Below, one piece after another: positions 25,353 through 33,909 of a stretch of DNA of 64,000 nucleotides. The notes beneath the pieces are model-generated. The model searched no databases and was not told the origin of the DNA. It worked only from the letters and a program-made list of their open reading frames with translations. Within the stretch, counting starts at the first letter, position 1. Every line of letters begins with the position of its first letter. The position numbers and the translations under genes are program-made. This stretch comes from Mucilaginibacter pankratovii (GTDB lineage Bacteria > Bacteroidota > Bacteroidia > Sphingobacteriales > Sphingobacteriaceae), in assembly GCF_014773265.1 (NCBI RefSeq), contig NZ_JACWMY010000010.1, forward strand, positions 1 to 64,000, in the 5' to 3' direction.

Positions 25353-26245
25353 TGAAAAGATATTTAGCATTGACTTTATTAACGTTGATGACTGTAGCGG
25401 CGCAGGCACAAGTGCGCAAACTTTTTATCAATAAAAATGGGGATGTCACCAAAGACTCGCTGAAAGCTACTTCGTATAAATTGTATCAAAAACTTCCTGA
25501 TTCGTCCTGGCTGGCTGCCCAGTAAGATATGAGGAATGTGCTGATGTTTAAAGGTACCTTTCTTGATGAAGAATTGACAGTTCCTCATGGGAAGGCTTCC
25601 TATTATAAGCTCGCGGTGAACCAGCGGCAGGTATCAGAGCACCAGTCGGCAATGGATACTACACTGCAGGTTTACCGTACAGGCTATTATTTAAACGGGA
25701 AAAAGGAAGGGAATTGGGTAGAATATTTTTTAAATGGAAATATGCAAATGATAAGGTCTTTTGTAGCTGATACGCTGGATGGGCCTTACAAGGAATTTGA
25801 TTTTAGCGGTAGGTTGTTTAGACAGGGTAACTACTTGAAAGGCGACAGGGAAGGCGACTGGTATCTGTACTATACCGATAGCACGGTACAGGTTTGTACC
25901 AGGTTCAGAAAAAACCGATTTATAGATATGACGGAGTATAGCCGGGAAGACCTGATGCATGGCGCTTATCCTAATTTTAATTTTAGCCGGTATATTCTTA
26001 AAAGTTTAAAGAATTTGGGATTACCACCTATTACGGGCAATGTTATTGTTGCTTTTACCATAACCGAGGATGGAACGCTGAATGATCCAAAACTCGAAGT
26101 TGGAGTAAACCCTATATTGGATAAGGCAATAATTGACGCCATTAGTAAAAGCCCGAAGTGGGTGAGTGCCCGAAAGAAAAAAGTCCCGGTTTCTCAAACA
26201 TCCAGTTTTGTTTTTTCCTATAGGAATGTAAAGGAAGATGAATAG
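25352..26245 (+). pseudogene. Exported MORN-like/TonB C-terminal protein split by an in-frame stop
   Basis: The ATG overlapping the dipeptidase stop opens MKRYLALTLLTLMTVAAQAQ, a signal peptide, followed by VRKLFINKNGDVTKDSLKATSYKLYQKLPDSSWLAAQ. A TAA at 25523-25525 then ends the frame at 57 residues. After one Asp codon the same frame continues from an ATG at 25529 for 238 residues: FKGTFLDEELTVPHGKASYYK, MORN-like units (GYYLNGKKEGNWVEYFLNGNMQ, GNYLKGDREGDWYLYY) and a TonB C-terminal domain (about residues 150-230 of the downstream part, VAFTITEDGTLNDPKLEVG). Both pieces share one reading frame, so one nucleotide change explains the split. Downstream re-initiation would lack the signal peptide. 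Either a recent pseudogene or a sequencing error. Confidence 0.75.
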
Positions 26246-26347
26246 TCGACCACCAGCACAAGCATCAAATGTATGGCAATATGCTGACCATTGCCTATTG
26301 CCCTGCTCCGCAATAAAACGTAAATTCGCATCATATTTTAGAATAAA

Positions 26348-27304
26348 ATGTCACAAGATATTGAACACGTTAAATGCCTTATCATAGGTTCGGGACCGGC
26401 AGGTTATACAGCGGCTATTTATGCGTCGCGCGCCGATCTTAAACCAGTAATGTATACTGGTATGCTGGCCGGTGGGCAGCTTACCCAAACTACCGATGTA
26501 GAGAACTTTCCCGGTTACCCGGATGGCATCATGGGCCCCGAAATGATGGAGGATTTTCGCAAACAGGCAGAACGCCTGGGTACCGATATCCGCTTTGGCT
26601 ACGTAAGTTCTGTTGATTTTTCATCATTGCCGCATAAAGTGGTTGTTGATGAAAGCAAAACCATTTTGGCCGATACGGTTATTATTTCTACGGGTGCCTC
26701 AGCAAAATGGCTGGGCCTCGAGTCGGAACAAAAATATAGTGGCTTTGGTGTTTCGGCATGTGCCGTATGCGATGGGTTCTTTTTTAAAGGGCAGGATGTG
26801 GCCATTGTAGGGGCAGGAGATACCGCCGCCGAGGAAGCAACATACCTGGCTAAATTGGCCCGTAAGGTTTACATGATCGTTCGCCGGGATGAGTTCCGCG
26901 CCTCAAAAGCAATGGTTCACCGCGTGCTGAACACGCCAAACATCGAGATCCTTTACAATACCGATACCATTGAAATATTAGGCGATGGCCAAAGCGTTAA
27001 TGCCGTTAAGGTATGCAATAACGTAACTAACGAGACCTCGGTTTTGGATGTTACCGGCTTCTTTGTAGCCATTGGCCACAAACCAAACACCGATATTTTC
27101 CGCGGCGTGATCCACATGGATGAAACAGGTTATATAATAACCCGCCCCGGTTCTACCGAAACCAATATAGAAGGTGTGTTTTGCTGTGGCGACGCGCAAG
27201 ACCATATCTACCGCCAGGCAGTTACCGCTGCAGGCACAGGCTGTATGGCTGCTATTGATGCTGAGCGTTATTTAGCTGCTAAAGAGCACGTGGTAACAGC
27301 GTAA
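26348..27304 (+). CDS. trxB: Thioredoxin reductase
   Basis: FAD- and NADPH-dependent reductase of thioredoxin in the cytoplasm. 318 residues with the FAD motif IIGSGPAGYTAAIYASRA at 12-29, the redox pair Cys138-Ala-Val-Cys141 in SACAVCDG, the NADPH motif VAIVGAGDTAAEEATYLAKLA and the C-terminal GVFCCGDAQDHIYRQAVTAAGTGCMAA. All catalytic elements are intact. A TAAATTCG box (one mismatch) lies about 20 nt upstream. Monocistronic, followed by a hairpin terminator. Confidence 0.96.
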   Translation: MSQDIEHVKCLIIGSGPAGYTAAIYASRADLKPVMYTGMLAGGQLTQTTDVENFPGYPDGIMGPEMMEDFRKQAERLGTDIRFGYVSSVDFSSLPHKVVVDESKTILADTVIISTGASAKWLGLESEQKYSGFGVSACAVCDGFFFKGQDVAIVGAGDTAAEEATYLAKLARKVYMIVRRDEFRASKAMVHRVLNTPNIEILYNTDTIEILGDGQSVNAVKVCNNVTNETSVLDVTGFFVAIGHKPNTDIFRGVIHMDETGYIITRPGSTETNIEGVFCCGDAQDHIYRQAVTAAGTGCMAAIDAERYLAAKEHVVTA

Positions 27305-27322
27305 TTTTATAGTCTTAAGTCG

Positions 27323-27370
27323 AAAGCCCTAAGTTTTGAGTCATTTGACTTAAACTTAGGGCTTTTTATT
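27323..27370 (+). terminator. Terminator after trxB built from word-type repeat
   Basis: Perfect 14-bp arms AAAGCCCTAAGTTT (27323-27336) and AAACTTAGGGCTTT (27352-27365), then TTATTT. The loop contains GAGTCATTTGACTT, giving an additional inner stem. Confidence 0.8.
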
Positions 27371-27377
27371 TCCCCGC

Positions 27378-27483
27378 GTCATTGCGAGGGAAGCGTAGCG
27401 ACGAAGCAATCATCGGTAGGCAGAGCGGATATGCAAAGCCGCTCTGCCTACCGATGATTGCCACGCTATTGCTCGCAAGGACG
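27378..27483. repeat. GTCATTGCGAG palindromic element, copy 2
   Basis: Starts GTCATTGCGAGG and ends GCTCGCAAGGAC. The inner arms CATCGGTAGGCAGAGCGG and its exact inverse CCGCTCTGCCTACCGATG flank the centre ATATGCAAAG. It shares outer ends and centre with 4110-4213 but has different inner arms. It sits between convergent trxB and purE. Confidence 0.75.
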
Positions 27484-27506
27484 ATGGGAGAATAAGTTCG
27501 TATTTC

Positions 27507-27998
27507 TTACCCCTCCATCTCTTTCGCCGATTCTTCCACCTTCCTCGCCAGTTCCTCTTTAAAAGCTTTCAAATTAGCAACGAGGTATTCATCTGCTGTA
27601 GATAGTATCTGAGCTGCCAATATTCCTGCATTTTTTGCCGCGTTTAACGCCACGGTTGCAACCGGGATACCGTTTGGCATTTGCAATATGCTGAGGATAG
27701 AATCCCATCCATCGATAGAGTTGCTTGATTTTACAGGCACGCCTATTACAGGCAAATGCGTTAACGATGCCACCATTCCCGGTAAATGCGCGGCACCACC
27801 GGCACCGGCAATAATTACTTTGATGCCACGGTCGGCGGCGGCACGGGCGTAGCTGAACATCCTGTCGGGCGTGCGGTGGGCCGATACCACGGTTATCTCG
27901 TAATCTACCCCCAGTTCTTTTAAAACATCCGCTGCGTCCTGCATAATTACAAGGTCGGATTTGCTGCCCATGATGATGGCTATTTTTGCTTGGCTCAT
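27507..27998 (-). CDS. purE: N5-carboxyaminoimidazole ribonucleotide mutase
   Basis: 163 residues, class I PurE: converts N5-CAIR to CAIR in purine synthesis. Signatures IIMGSKSDLVIMQ, VSAHRTPDRMFSYA and GAGGAAHLPGMVASLTHLPVIGVP are intact. It lies last in a minus-strand unit with purK at the head; the two genes are separated by two small exported-protein genes, with a gap of only 16 bp to the nearest one. Confidence 0.96.
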   Translation of the reverse strand: MSQAKIAIIMGSKSDLVIMQDAADVLKELGVDYEITVVSAHRTPDRMFSYARAAADRGIKVIIAGAGGAAHLPGMVASLTHLPVIGVPVKSSNSIDGWDSILSILQMPNGIPVATVALNAAKNAGILAAQILSTADEYLVANLKAFKEELARKVEESAKEMEG

Positions 27999-28014
27999 TG
28001 GTTTGTATATTTTG

Positions 28015-28557
28015 TTATAACTGCTTTGCAGTTGCTTTTGTAACCGTAAAAGAATTTAAAAACCGCTCGCGTTCGGCATTCATTGCGGGCTGGTTGTCAT
28101 CATAAACCGTAAAATTATACATAAATAATGTTTGGTCAAGATAAACTATCCGCTGGTACACCGTGAATTTCCTTGAAGTAGATGCATCTAAATATTTAAA
28201 CTCTACTGCTTTGTACTTATCTACCGCTATTTGTTTGGTATACAATAGCTTGCGGTTTTGTGTGGAATCTGCCGCACCATCTACCACGCCCGAATAAAAC
28301 AGGTCGAGATCTTTAGATGATTTAATAATTACCCGGGCAGTATCGATATTGATAACGATGACAATATAGTTGTTTGTAGGTTTGGCCAGCTTGTAAAATT
28401 TGCCTAAACCGTTAGGTACCTCCGACTCCTGCGGAGCATTCTGGAAGGTGATGGTAGCAATACCTGCAAGATTTTGTTTAACAGGTGCCTGTCCAAAAAC
28501 CGCATTCGTTGCAGTCAGGATAACCAAAAGTATAGTGGCATAAGGCTTTTTTATCAT
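28015..28557 (-). CDS. Exported protein, paralogue of the 28604 gene product
   Basis: 180 residues, signal peptide 1-22 (KKPYATILLVILTATNAVFGQ). The mature part resembles its upstream neighbour in order and motifs: a short beta segment ending in NGLGKFYKLAKPTNNYIVIVINID, LFYSGVVDGAADS, KLLYTKQIAVDKYKAVEFKYLD...FTVYQRIVYLDQTLFMY and a final ERFLNSFTV. No lipobox, no catalytic motif. Unlike the neighbour it has no C-terminal membrane helix. Function unknown; it is embedded between purK and purE. Confidence 0.7.
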   Translation of the reverse strand: MIKKPYATILLVILTATNAVFGQAPVKQNLAGIATITFQNAPQESEVPNGLGKFYKLAKPTNNYIVIVINIDTARVIIKSSKDLDLFYSGVVDGAADSTQNRKLLYTKQIAVDKYKAVEFKYLDASTSRKFTVYQRIVYLDQTLFMYNFTVYDDNQPAMNAERERFLNSFTVTKATAKQL

Positions 28558-28603
28558 CTTAAAACTATTACAGATTGCGTGTGAATTAACGAGGGCGTAA
28601 TCA

Positions 28604-29290
28604 TCATTTAAAGTCTTCCTCGCTCCATTGTTTTTTTCTTTTTGAGCTGGTTAGCTTCCTGAGGAGTAGAACTATCCCTGCTATAATAATTATAAAAATA
28701 GCGATAAATGTAAGTACGCCTATAACCTTGCCGACCTTAACGCCGTTGCTGTAGGCCTCGGCATCTTTTACCGCTGATGCGCTTTGAACTTTAAATCCAT
28801 CAAAAAATTTGGTAAGCGCAGGATGATCTTTTGATAAAGAGTCAGCCGCTAATACAGCGCAACTTAATATTGTATCATTTAAACACACCGCACGCTGATA
28901 AGTATAGGTGTTTTGACCTTTTAAAATTGCTTTATAGGCAAATTCAATTCCTTCATTGCCGTTGATGTTTAATTTATTCTTATAGAAAAGCTTGCCTTTA
29001 GTACTTTGCAATGATCCTTTGATGTAACTGTTGTACAGTGAATCGGGACTGTTTCTTGTGAGTAAATCTTTTAAGTTACCGCTTACATCTGATGCCTGCG
29101 CTAAATATGAAACACCTTTGTAATTGGTAAGATAAATACCAAGGCCTTTGTAATTCTGAACCTTAGGAGTGTCGGGCATTAACACAGATCCTAATGTGCC
29201 AAGCTGCTGTTTATACTTGTATTGGCCAAAAACACTTAGTGAAATGAGCATCAAAGTTGATACTGTGATAAAAGGTTTATTCGCCATCAT
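28604..29290 (-). CDS. Exported protein with C-terminal membrane anchor
   Basis: 228 residues. Signal peptide (about 1-22, ITVSTLMLISLSVFGQ), a domain like that of the 28015 product (GLGIYLTNYKGVSYLAQASDVS, LYNSYIKGSLQS, KLFYKNKLNINGNEGIEFAYKA...YTYQRAVCLNDTILSC, FFDGFKV), then a membrane helix at about 193-213 (VIGVLTFIAIFIIIIAGIVLLL) and a basic tail SSKRKKQW. Either of two adjacent ATGs (29290, 29287) can start it. Tandem duplication with its neighbour is likely. The gap to purK is 15 bp. Function unknown. Confidence 0.7.
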   Translation of the reverse strand: MMANKPFITVSTLMLISLSVFGQYKYKQQLGTLGSVLMPDTPKVQNYKGLGIYLTNYKGVSYLAQASDVSGNLKDLLTRNSPDSLYNSYIKGSLQSTKGKLFYKNKLNINGNEGIEFAYKAILKGQNTYTYQRAVCLNDTILSCAVLAADSLSKDHPALTKFFDGFKVQSASAVKDAEAYSNGVKVGKVIGVLTFIAIFIIIIAGIVLLLRKLTSSKRKKQWSEEDFK

Positions 29291-29305
29291 TTATAAACAA
29301 TTCAG

Positions 29306-30445
29306 TTAAGCAATAACTTTCAACGTCTCCTGTACATACCTTGCTTTCTCTATCGCTTTCTCCCTGTCGTTATCAACAATGGTAACATGCCCCATTTTGC
29401 GGAAGGGTTTGGTAAGTGCCTTGCCATATAAGTGTAAATATACGCCAGGGCATTTTAATATCTTCTCTATTCCCTGGTAAACTGCGGGGCCTTCATAGCC
29501 GGCCTCTCCCAAAACGTTCACCATAATGGCATTACTCAGGCAGGCGGTGTCGCCCAGGGGCTGGTTAAATATGGCGCGCAGGTGTTGTTCGAATTGCGAA
29601 ACCACATTGCCCTCGATGCTTTGGTGGCCGCTGTTGTGCGGGCGTGGGGCTAATTCATTTACTAATATTTTGCCGTGCTTATCTAAAAACATTTCCACCG
29701 CCAATAAACCTACAATGTTCAGCGTTTCGGCAATCTTTTTGGCAATGCTTTCAGCTTCCTGCTGTATTTCGAACGGCAGGGTAGAGGGGGATATTAAAAA
29801 CTCTACCAGGTTGGCTTCGGGGTTAAACTCCATCTCTACCAGCGGGAAGGTTTTTGTTTCGCCGCTTTCGTTACGGGCCACTATAACGCCAATTTCCTTT
29901 TCAAAATCTATCATGCGTTCTACCAGGCTGGGCTCGGTAAAGGCGCCGGCGAGGTAACTTTCGTCTAAAACTTTGTAAACGCCCTTGCCATCGTAACCAT
30001 CTCTACGGAGTTTTTGGATATAAGGGAAGGGGATATGGCTTTCTTTTAATTGCTGTGCCGATGAAATGATCTGGAACTCGGCGGTGGGGATCTCGTTTTC
30101 TTTAAAGAATTGCTTTTGCAGGCCCTTATCCTGTATCAAACGGATAATACGCGATTGCGGGTAAACAACAACGCCCTCTTTCTCCAGCTGCTCCAGCGCG
30201 TCAACGTTTACTTTTTCTATCTCAATGGTAAGCAGGTCTACCTTTTTGCCGAAATTGTAAACGGTTTCGTAATCGCTCAGCGAACCTATTACAAACTCGT
30301 TGCATAGCCGGCGGCAGGGAGCCTCGCGGTCGGGGTCTAAAACCTTAACGGTAACATTGTAATTAATGGCCTGCTGTATCAGCATGCGGCCAAGCTGGCC
30401 TCCGCCTAAAATCCCTAATCGTAAATCGCCGTAAAATGCTTTCAT
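29306..30445 (-). CDS. purK: N5-carboxyaminoimidazole ribonucleotide synthase
   Basis: 379-residue ATP-grasp enzyme that makes N5-CAIR from AIR, bicarbonate and ATP. Signatures: LGILGGGQLGRMLIQ at the N-terminus, RRDGYDGKGVYKVLDE, EVEMFLDKHGKILVNELAPRPHNSGHQSIEG and the C-terminal VNVLGEAGYEGPAVYQGIEKILKCPGVYLHLYGK. A longer frame begins at a TTG (30457), but that TTG is part of a perfect -7 box, so the ATG at 30445 (MKAFYGDLRLG) is the start. It heads the purK - two exported proteins - purE unit. Confidence 0.96.
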   Translation of the reverse strand: MKAFYGDLRLGILGGGQLGRMLIQQAINYNVTVKVLDPDREAPCRRLCNEFVIGSLSDYETVYNFGKKVDLLTIEIEKVNVDALEQLEKEGVVVYPQSRIIRLIQDKGLQKQFFKENEIPTAEFQIISSAQQLKESHIPFPYIQKLRRDGYDGKGVYKVLDESYLAGAFTEPSLVERMIDFEKEIGVIVARNESGETKTFPLVEMEFNPEANLVEFLISPSTLPFEIQQEAESIAKKIAETLNIVGLLAVEMFLDKHGKILVNELAPRPHNSGHQSIEGNVVSQFEQHLRAIFNQPLGDTACLSNAIMVNVLGEAGYEGPAVYQGIEKILKCPGVYLHLYGKALTKPFRKMGHVTIVDNDREKAIEKARYVQETLKVIA

Positions 30446-30454
30446 CGTGTGCGG

Positions 30455-30462
30455 CAAATTTA
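30455..30462 (-). promoter_or_regulatory. -7 promoter box of purK
   Basis: Minus-strand TAAATTTG, a perfect TAnnTTTG match, ends 9 nt before the purK ATG and decides against the longer TTG start. Confidence 0.6.
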
Positions 30463-30493
30463 GCCTAAATCTTTTAAAATGGGGTAAATCAAT

Positions 30494-30906
30494 TTAGTTT
30501 ACCTCTTCTTTCAAGGGTGGAGTATTGTTCGGTGTTAGATTCTTAAAGAAAAAGTATCCTAAAACTAAAGTGAACGAAAGTACAGTGATTGAATACGCCT
30601 CAATGTCCCCTGATTGTAGCTTTAACAATCCCGAAAAAAAATGACTAATAATATAATTACAGGCGTGATAAAACAGGCAATAAAAGCTTTTCGCTTATTA
30701 TTGGCGAAATATGCAGAGATAAGAATGCCCACAGACGCCGTAAATATCAGCTGTAAGTTGATAAAAAGGCTACCGGCAATGATCATATAGAAAACGCGGA
30801 TATCGTCAGCATCGCCCTGGATCAATAGTACATAAACCGACAATAAAATTATCGTCAACAAAAAAGAGAAGAAATAAATTAAGAAAAGTAGCCTGCCTAT
30901 TCTCAT
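30494..30906 (-). pseudogene. Small four-helix membrane protein with a frameshift in an A8 run
   Basis: The ATG at 30906 gives 94 residues (MRIGRLLFLIYFFSFLLTIILLSVYVLL...) with three membrane helices and ends FFRDC at 30622. The run of eight A at 30634-30641 (T8 on the coding strand) lies just before that stop. Adding one base there continues the frame as FFSGLLKLQSGDIEAYSITVLSFTLVLGYFFFKN... to a TAA at 30494, supplying a fourth hydrophobic helix and a natural Lys/Glu tail; the whole would be about 137 residues. I read this as a homopolymer frameshift, either real, phase-variable or a base-calling error. Family unknown. Confidence 0.6.
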
Positions 30907-31022
30907 TTATATGTTGTTAATTATCATCCACACAAATTAATAATTAATCTGTTAAAGCCACAGCGCTATGTCACAAATTGATTGCGATAGCGGTGTCGGT
31001 GTAAAAAAAGGCCTTAAAACCG

Positions 31023-31030
31023 TACCTTTG
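31023..31030 (+). promoter_or_regulatory. -7 promoter box of icd
   Basis: TACCTTTG, a perfect TAnnTTTG match, 27 nt before the ATG at 31058. Confidence 0.6.
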
Positions 31031-31057
31031 CGCCGTTTTTTAATATAACACGTTCTT

Positions 31058-32512
31058 ATGAAAACCAAAATAGCAGTTGCAAAAGGCGACGGGATAGGCC
31101 CCGAGATAATGGCCGCCGTGTTGAGGATTTTTGATGCCGCAAACGTACAGCTCGAATACGAGTATGTAGAGATGGGTAAATCCTATTTCGATGCCGGGCA
31201 CTCCACCGGGATGACCGCCGCCGCCAAAGAAACTATCGAACGCCTGGGCCTCTTGTTTAAAGGCCCAATGGAAACCCCGAAAGGTAAGGGTGTAAAAAGC
31301 ATTAACGTTACCGCCCGTAAAGTGTGGAATACGTACGCCAACCAGCGCGATTTCCGCTCATTAAACGGTGTTGATACCGTTTTCTCTAAAGCAGGTATCC
31401 CTATCAACTTAACCATCGTTCGCGAAAATATTGAAGATACCTACGGAGGTATTGAGCACTTGCTTACAAGTGATGTAGCTGTTGGCCGCCGCATTATTAC
31501 CCGCCCGGGCTCTGCCCAGGTAATTCGTTATGCTTTTGAGATGGCCCGCCGTAAAGGTTATACCAAGCTGGCCTGTGGCCACAAAGCAAATATCATGAAA
31601 CTTACCGATGGCCTTTTCCTCGAAACTTTCCAGGAGATAGCCAAAGAATACCCGGATATCGAATCATCTGATATCATTGTGGATGACCTGTGTATGAAAC
31701 TGGTTTCGCGCCCGGAGATGTTCCAAGCCATCGTGTTAACTAACCTGCAGGGCGATATCGTATCCGACCTTTGTGCTGGTTTGGTTGGCGGACTTGGTTT
31801 TGCCCCATCTGCCAACATCGGTGATAATATCTCTATTTTCGAGGCAGTACACGGCACCGCGCCGGATATTGCAGGCCGTGGTGTGGCTAACCCTACTGCT
31901 TTACTGTTATCAGGTATATTAATGCTGCGTTACTTAGGCGCTACAACAGCCGCAGCCAGTATTGAAAATGCGTTGCTATATACTTTAGAGCAAGGTATAC
32001 ACACGGGAGATTTTGGCGACCGTTCCACACCGTCTGCCGATACAAATACATTTGCTGACGCCGTTATTGCAAACCTTGGTCAGCTGCCGCAAAAAGGCGT
32101 TGTGATTGCTCAGCCTGATTTTGAATATAAGGCGACCCACGGTCATCCTTTAAAAAATAAGCTTACCGTTAGCACTAATGTGCAAGAAGAAATGGTTGGT
32201 GTGGACGTTTTCGTAGAATCGAAGGCGCAGCCTACAGAACTGGCCGAACTGGCAAAACGTAAATCAACTGATAACTTTCAGCTGGTGATGATCTCTAACC
32301 GCGGTACACAGGTATGGCCAACCGGTTCTATCTTTACCGAACTGGTGAACGAGTACCGCATCCGTTTTGAGAAAAAGGAAGGCACCACCATCACCCAAAA
32401 AGAGATCCTGCACATCGCAGCAGACCTGTCCGAAGATTTTAAAGTGTGCTCGGTTGAGTTCCTGATGAAATTTGGCGGTAAAATAGGCTATACTTTGGCG
32501 CAGGGGCAGTAG
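31058..32512 (+). CDS. icd: Isocitrate dehydrogenase
   Basis: TCA-cycle enzyme, isocitrate to 2-oxoglutarate. The 484-residue form resembles the Thermus-type NADP-dependent enzyme, with an isopropylmalate dehydrogenase-like core (about 1-335) and an extra C-terminal domain (about 345-484). Core motifs: GDGIGPEIM, KGPMETPKGKGVKSINVTARKVW, NLTIVRENIEDTYGGIEH, the metal/substrate segment DDLCMKLVSRPEMFQAIVLTNLQGDIVSDL and FEAVHGTAPDIAGRGVANPTALLLSG. Coenzyme choice is inferred, not read. It has its own promoter box and a strong terminator, so it is monocistronic. Confidence 0.92.
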   Translation: MKTKIAVAKGDGIGPEIMAAVLRIFDAANVQLEYEYVEMGKSYFDAGHSTGMTAAAKETIERLGLLFKGPMETPKGKGVKSINVTARKVWNTYANQRDFRSLNGVDTVFSKAGIPINLTIVRENIEDTYGGIEHLLTSDVAVGRRIITRPGSAQVIRYAFEMARRKGYTKLACGHKANIMKLTDGLFLETFQEIAKEYPDIESSDIIVDDLCMKLVSRPEMFQAIVLTNLQGDIVSDLCAGLVGGLGFAPSANIGDNISIFEAVHGTAPDIAGRGVANPTALLLSGILMLRYLGATTAAASIENALLYTLEQGIHTGDFGDRSTPSADTNTFADAVIANLGQLPQKGVVIAQPDFEYKATHGHPLKNKLTVSTNVQEEMVGVDVFVESKAQPTELAELAKRKSTDNFQLVMISNRGTQVWPTGSIFTELVNEYRIRFEKKEGTTITQKEILHIAADLSEDFKVCSVEFLMKFGGKIGYTLAQGQ

Positions 32513-32543
32513 CTTTAAGCCGAACGTTTTAATTCGAAGGTTA

Positions 32544-32578
32544 AGGCTCGTCACATTAAATGACGGGCCTTTTTTTTG
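32544..32578 (+). terminator. Rho-independent terminator after icd
   Basis: Stem AAGGCTCGTCA / TGACGGGCCTT with loop CATTAAA, then eight T. Confidence 0.85.
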
Positions 32579-32684
32579 TTTTTTTTGCTTCTCAGCCAAA
32601 AAAACCGAACCAGATATTTTGATATATTTATACCACCAATGTACCAACGCCGCCCCGGGGCGTTTAAATGTAATCTATCATGAC

Positions 32685-33818
32685 ATGTTTAAAGAAAACA
32701 CAAAGATCTGCTGTTTTTTATGGTTAGGAATATTTTTTTCCTTCCATGTTTTTGCGCAAAGGGTTGTAACCGTTAGCGGTACGGTTAATGATGACAAAGG
32801 CACCCTGCCGGGAGCTACCGTTTTTTTAACGGGGACAAAATACATTACTGCTACTAACCTTAGCGGCGATTTTAAATTCAGTAAGGTGCCACCGGGGAAC
32901 TATTCGTTGATCGTTAAAATGATGGGGTACAGTCCGTTTTTAAAACAGATAATGGTGGGCGAGGAGGACGTTAACTTAAATATACTGCTTAAAGTAAGCA
33001 CCGCGCAGCTCAGCGAGGTTGTTATAAAGCCAAACACAAAGGAGTGGTATAAAAACCTGGAGTTGTTTAAAGCGCAGTTTTTGGGCGAGAACGCCAACGC
33101 TAAGCAATGCCAGATATTAAACGCCGAGGTTTTGGATTTGGATTACAATAAAGAACGACATATACTTAAGGCGGGGAGTGAAGAGCTACTGAAAATAGAA
33201 AATAAGGCGCTTGGTTACCGTTTAACCTACCTGCTTATTAATTTTGAATACGATAGCCGGAAAAATACAGTTGTTTACCAGGGGTATCCATCTTTTGAGA
33301 ACATGGCGGGAACACCGGAGGAAGAAGCTGCCTGGAAAGAAAAAAGGGCTACGGCGTACCAGGGTTCGATACAGCATTTTATAAGTTCGTTATATAATAA
33401 CGATACAAAACAACAGGGCTTTATGGTTTATGAACTGGCTAAATGGACCCCGGGCGGCAACGGATACGTAGCCCGTAAAGATTCCTTGGTACGTAAAAGG
33501 CGCGTAGACGTGGATACGATGATAACATCGGTTAATAAGAACTACAAAAAATTTGGCTTTAGCAGGGCTTTGTTTGTTGTTTATCTTAAACAAAAAGAGG
33601 ACATACAATACCAGGCAAATGGTTATAGCTTAAGCACACTGTATAACGATAAACGACTGGATGAGGGGCAATCTTCCATTATCAACCTGGAAGCGCCATC
33701 TGTTGTTATAGATGCCAAAGGGGCGTTCTATAAACCACAGGACCTGTTTTTTGAAGGCTACATGGGCTGGCAAAAAATCGCCAATTTAACCCCGTTCGGG
33801 TTTAATGGAGGAAGTTAG
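32685..33818 (+). CDS. Exported protein with N-terminal carboxypeptidase regulatory-like domain
   Basis: 377 residues. The ATG at 32685 gives a signal peptide (about 1-25, TKICCFLWLGIFFSFHVFAQ); an earlier ATG at 32619 adds an unlikely leader. Residues 28-110 are a carboxypeptidase regulatory-like beta-sandwich: VTVSGTVNDDKGTLPGATVFLTGTKYITATNLSGDFKFSKVPPGNYSLIVKMMGYSPF, as found at the front of TonB-dependent receptors, followed by LSEVVIKP. In place of a receptor plug and barrel there is a mixed domain of about 250 residues (YKNLELFKAQFLGENANAKQCQILNAEVL). Similar stand-alone proteins occur in Bacteroidota; their role is unknown. Converges on proC. Confidence 0.8.
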   Translation: MFKENTKICCFLWLGIFFSFHVFAQRVVTVSGTVNDDKGTLPGATVFLTGTKYITATNLSGDFKFSKVPPGNYSLIVKMMGYSPFLKQIMVGEEDVNLNILLKVSTAQLSEVVIKPNTKEWYKNLELFKAQFLGENANAKQCQILNAEVLDLDYNKERHILKAGSEELLKIENKALGYRLTYLLINFEYDSRKNTVVYQGYPSFENMAGTPEEEAAWKEKRATAYQGSIQHFISSLYNNDTKQQGFMVYELAKWTPGGNGYVARKDSLVRKRRVDVDTMITSVNKNYKKFGFSRALFVVYLKQKEDIQYQANGYSLSTLYNDKRLDEGQSSIINLEAPSVVIDAKGAFYKPQDLFFEGYMGWQKIANLTPFGFNGGS

Positions 33819-33856
33819 GGGTTGCAGGGAATTAAGAACCAGGAAGCAAGAAGTCA

Positions 33857-33902
33857 AGAGACAAGAATCAAGAGCAGATACTACGTCTTGATTCTTGTCT
33901 CT
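33857..33902. repeat. Perfect 17-bp inverted repeat at a convergent junction
   Basis: AGAGACAAGAATCAAGA (33857-33873), a 12-nt loop, then TCTTGATTCTTGTCTCT (33886-33902). It is preceded by further words of the same kind (AGCAAGAAGTCAAGAG). It lies between the convergent stops of the 32685 gene and proC, and is a likely two-way terminator. Confidence 0.75.
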
Positions 33903-33909
33903 TATTTAA

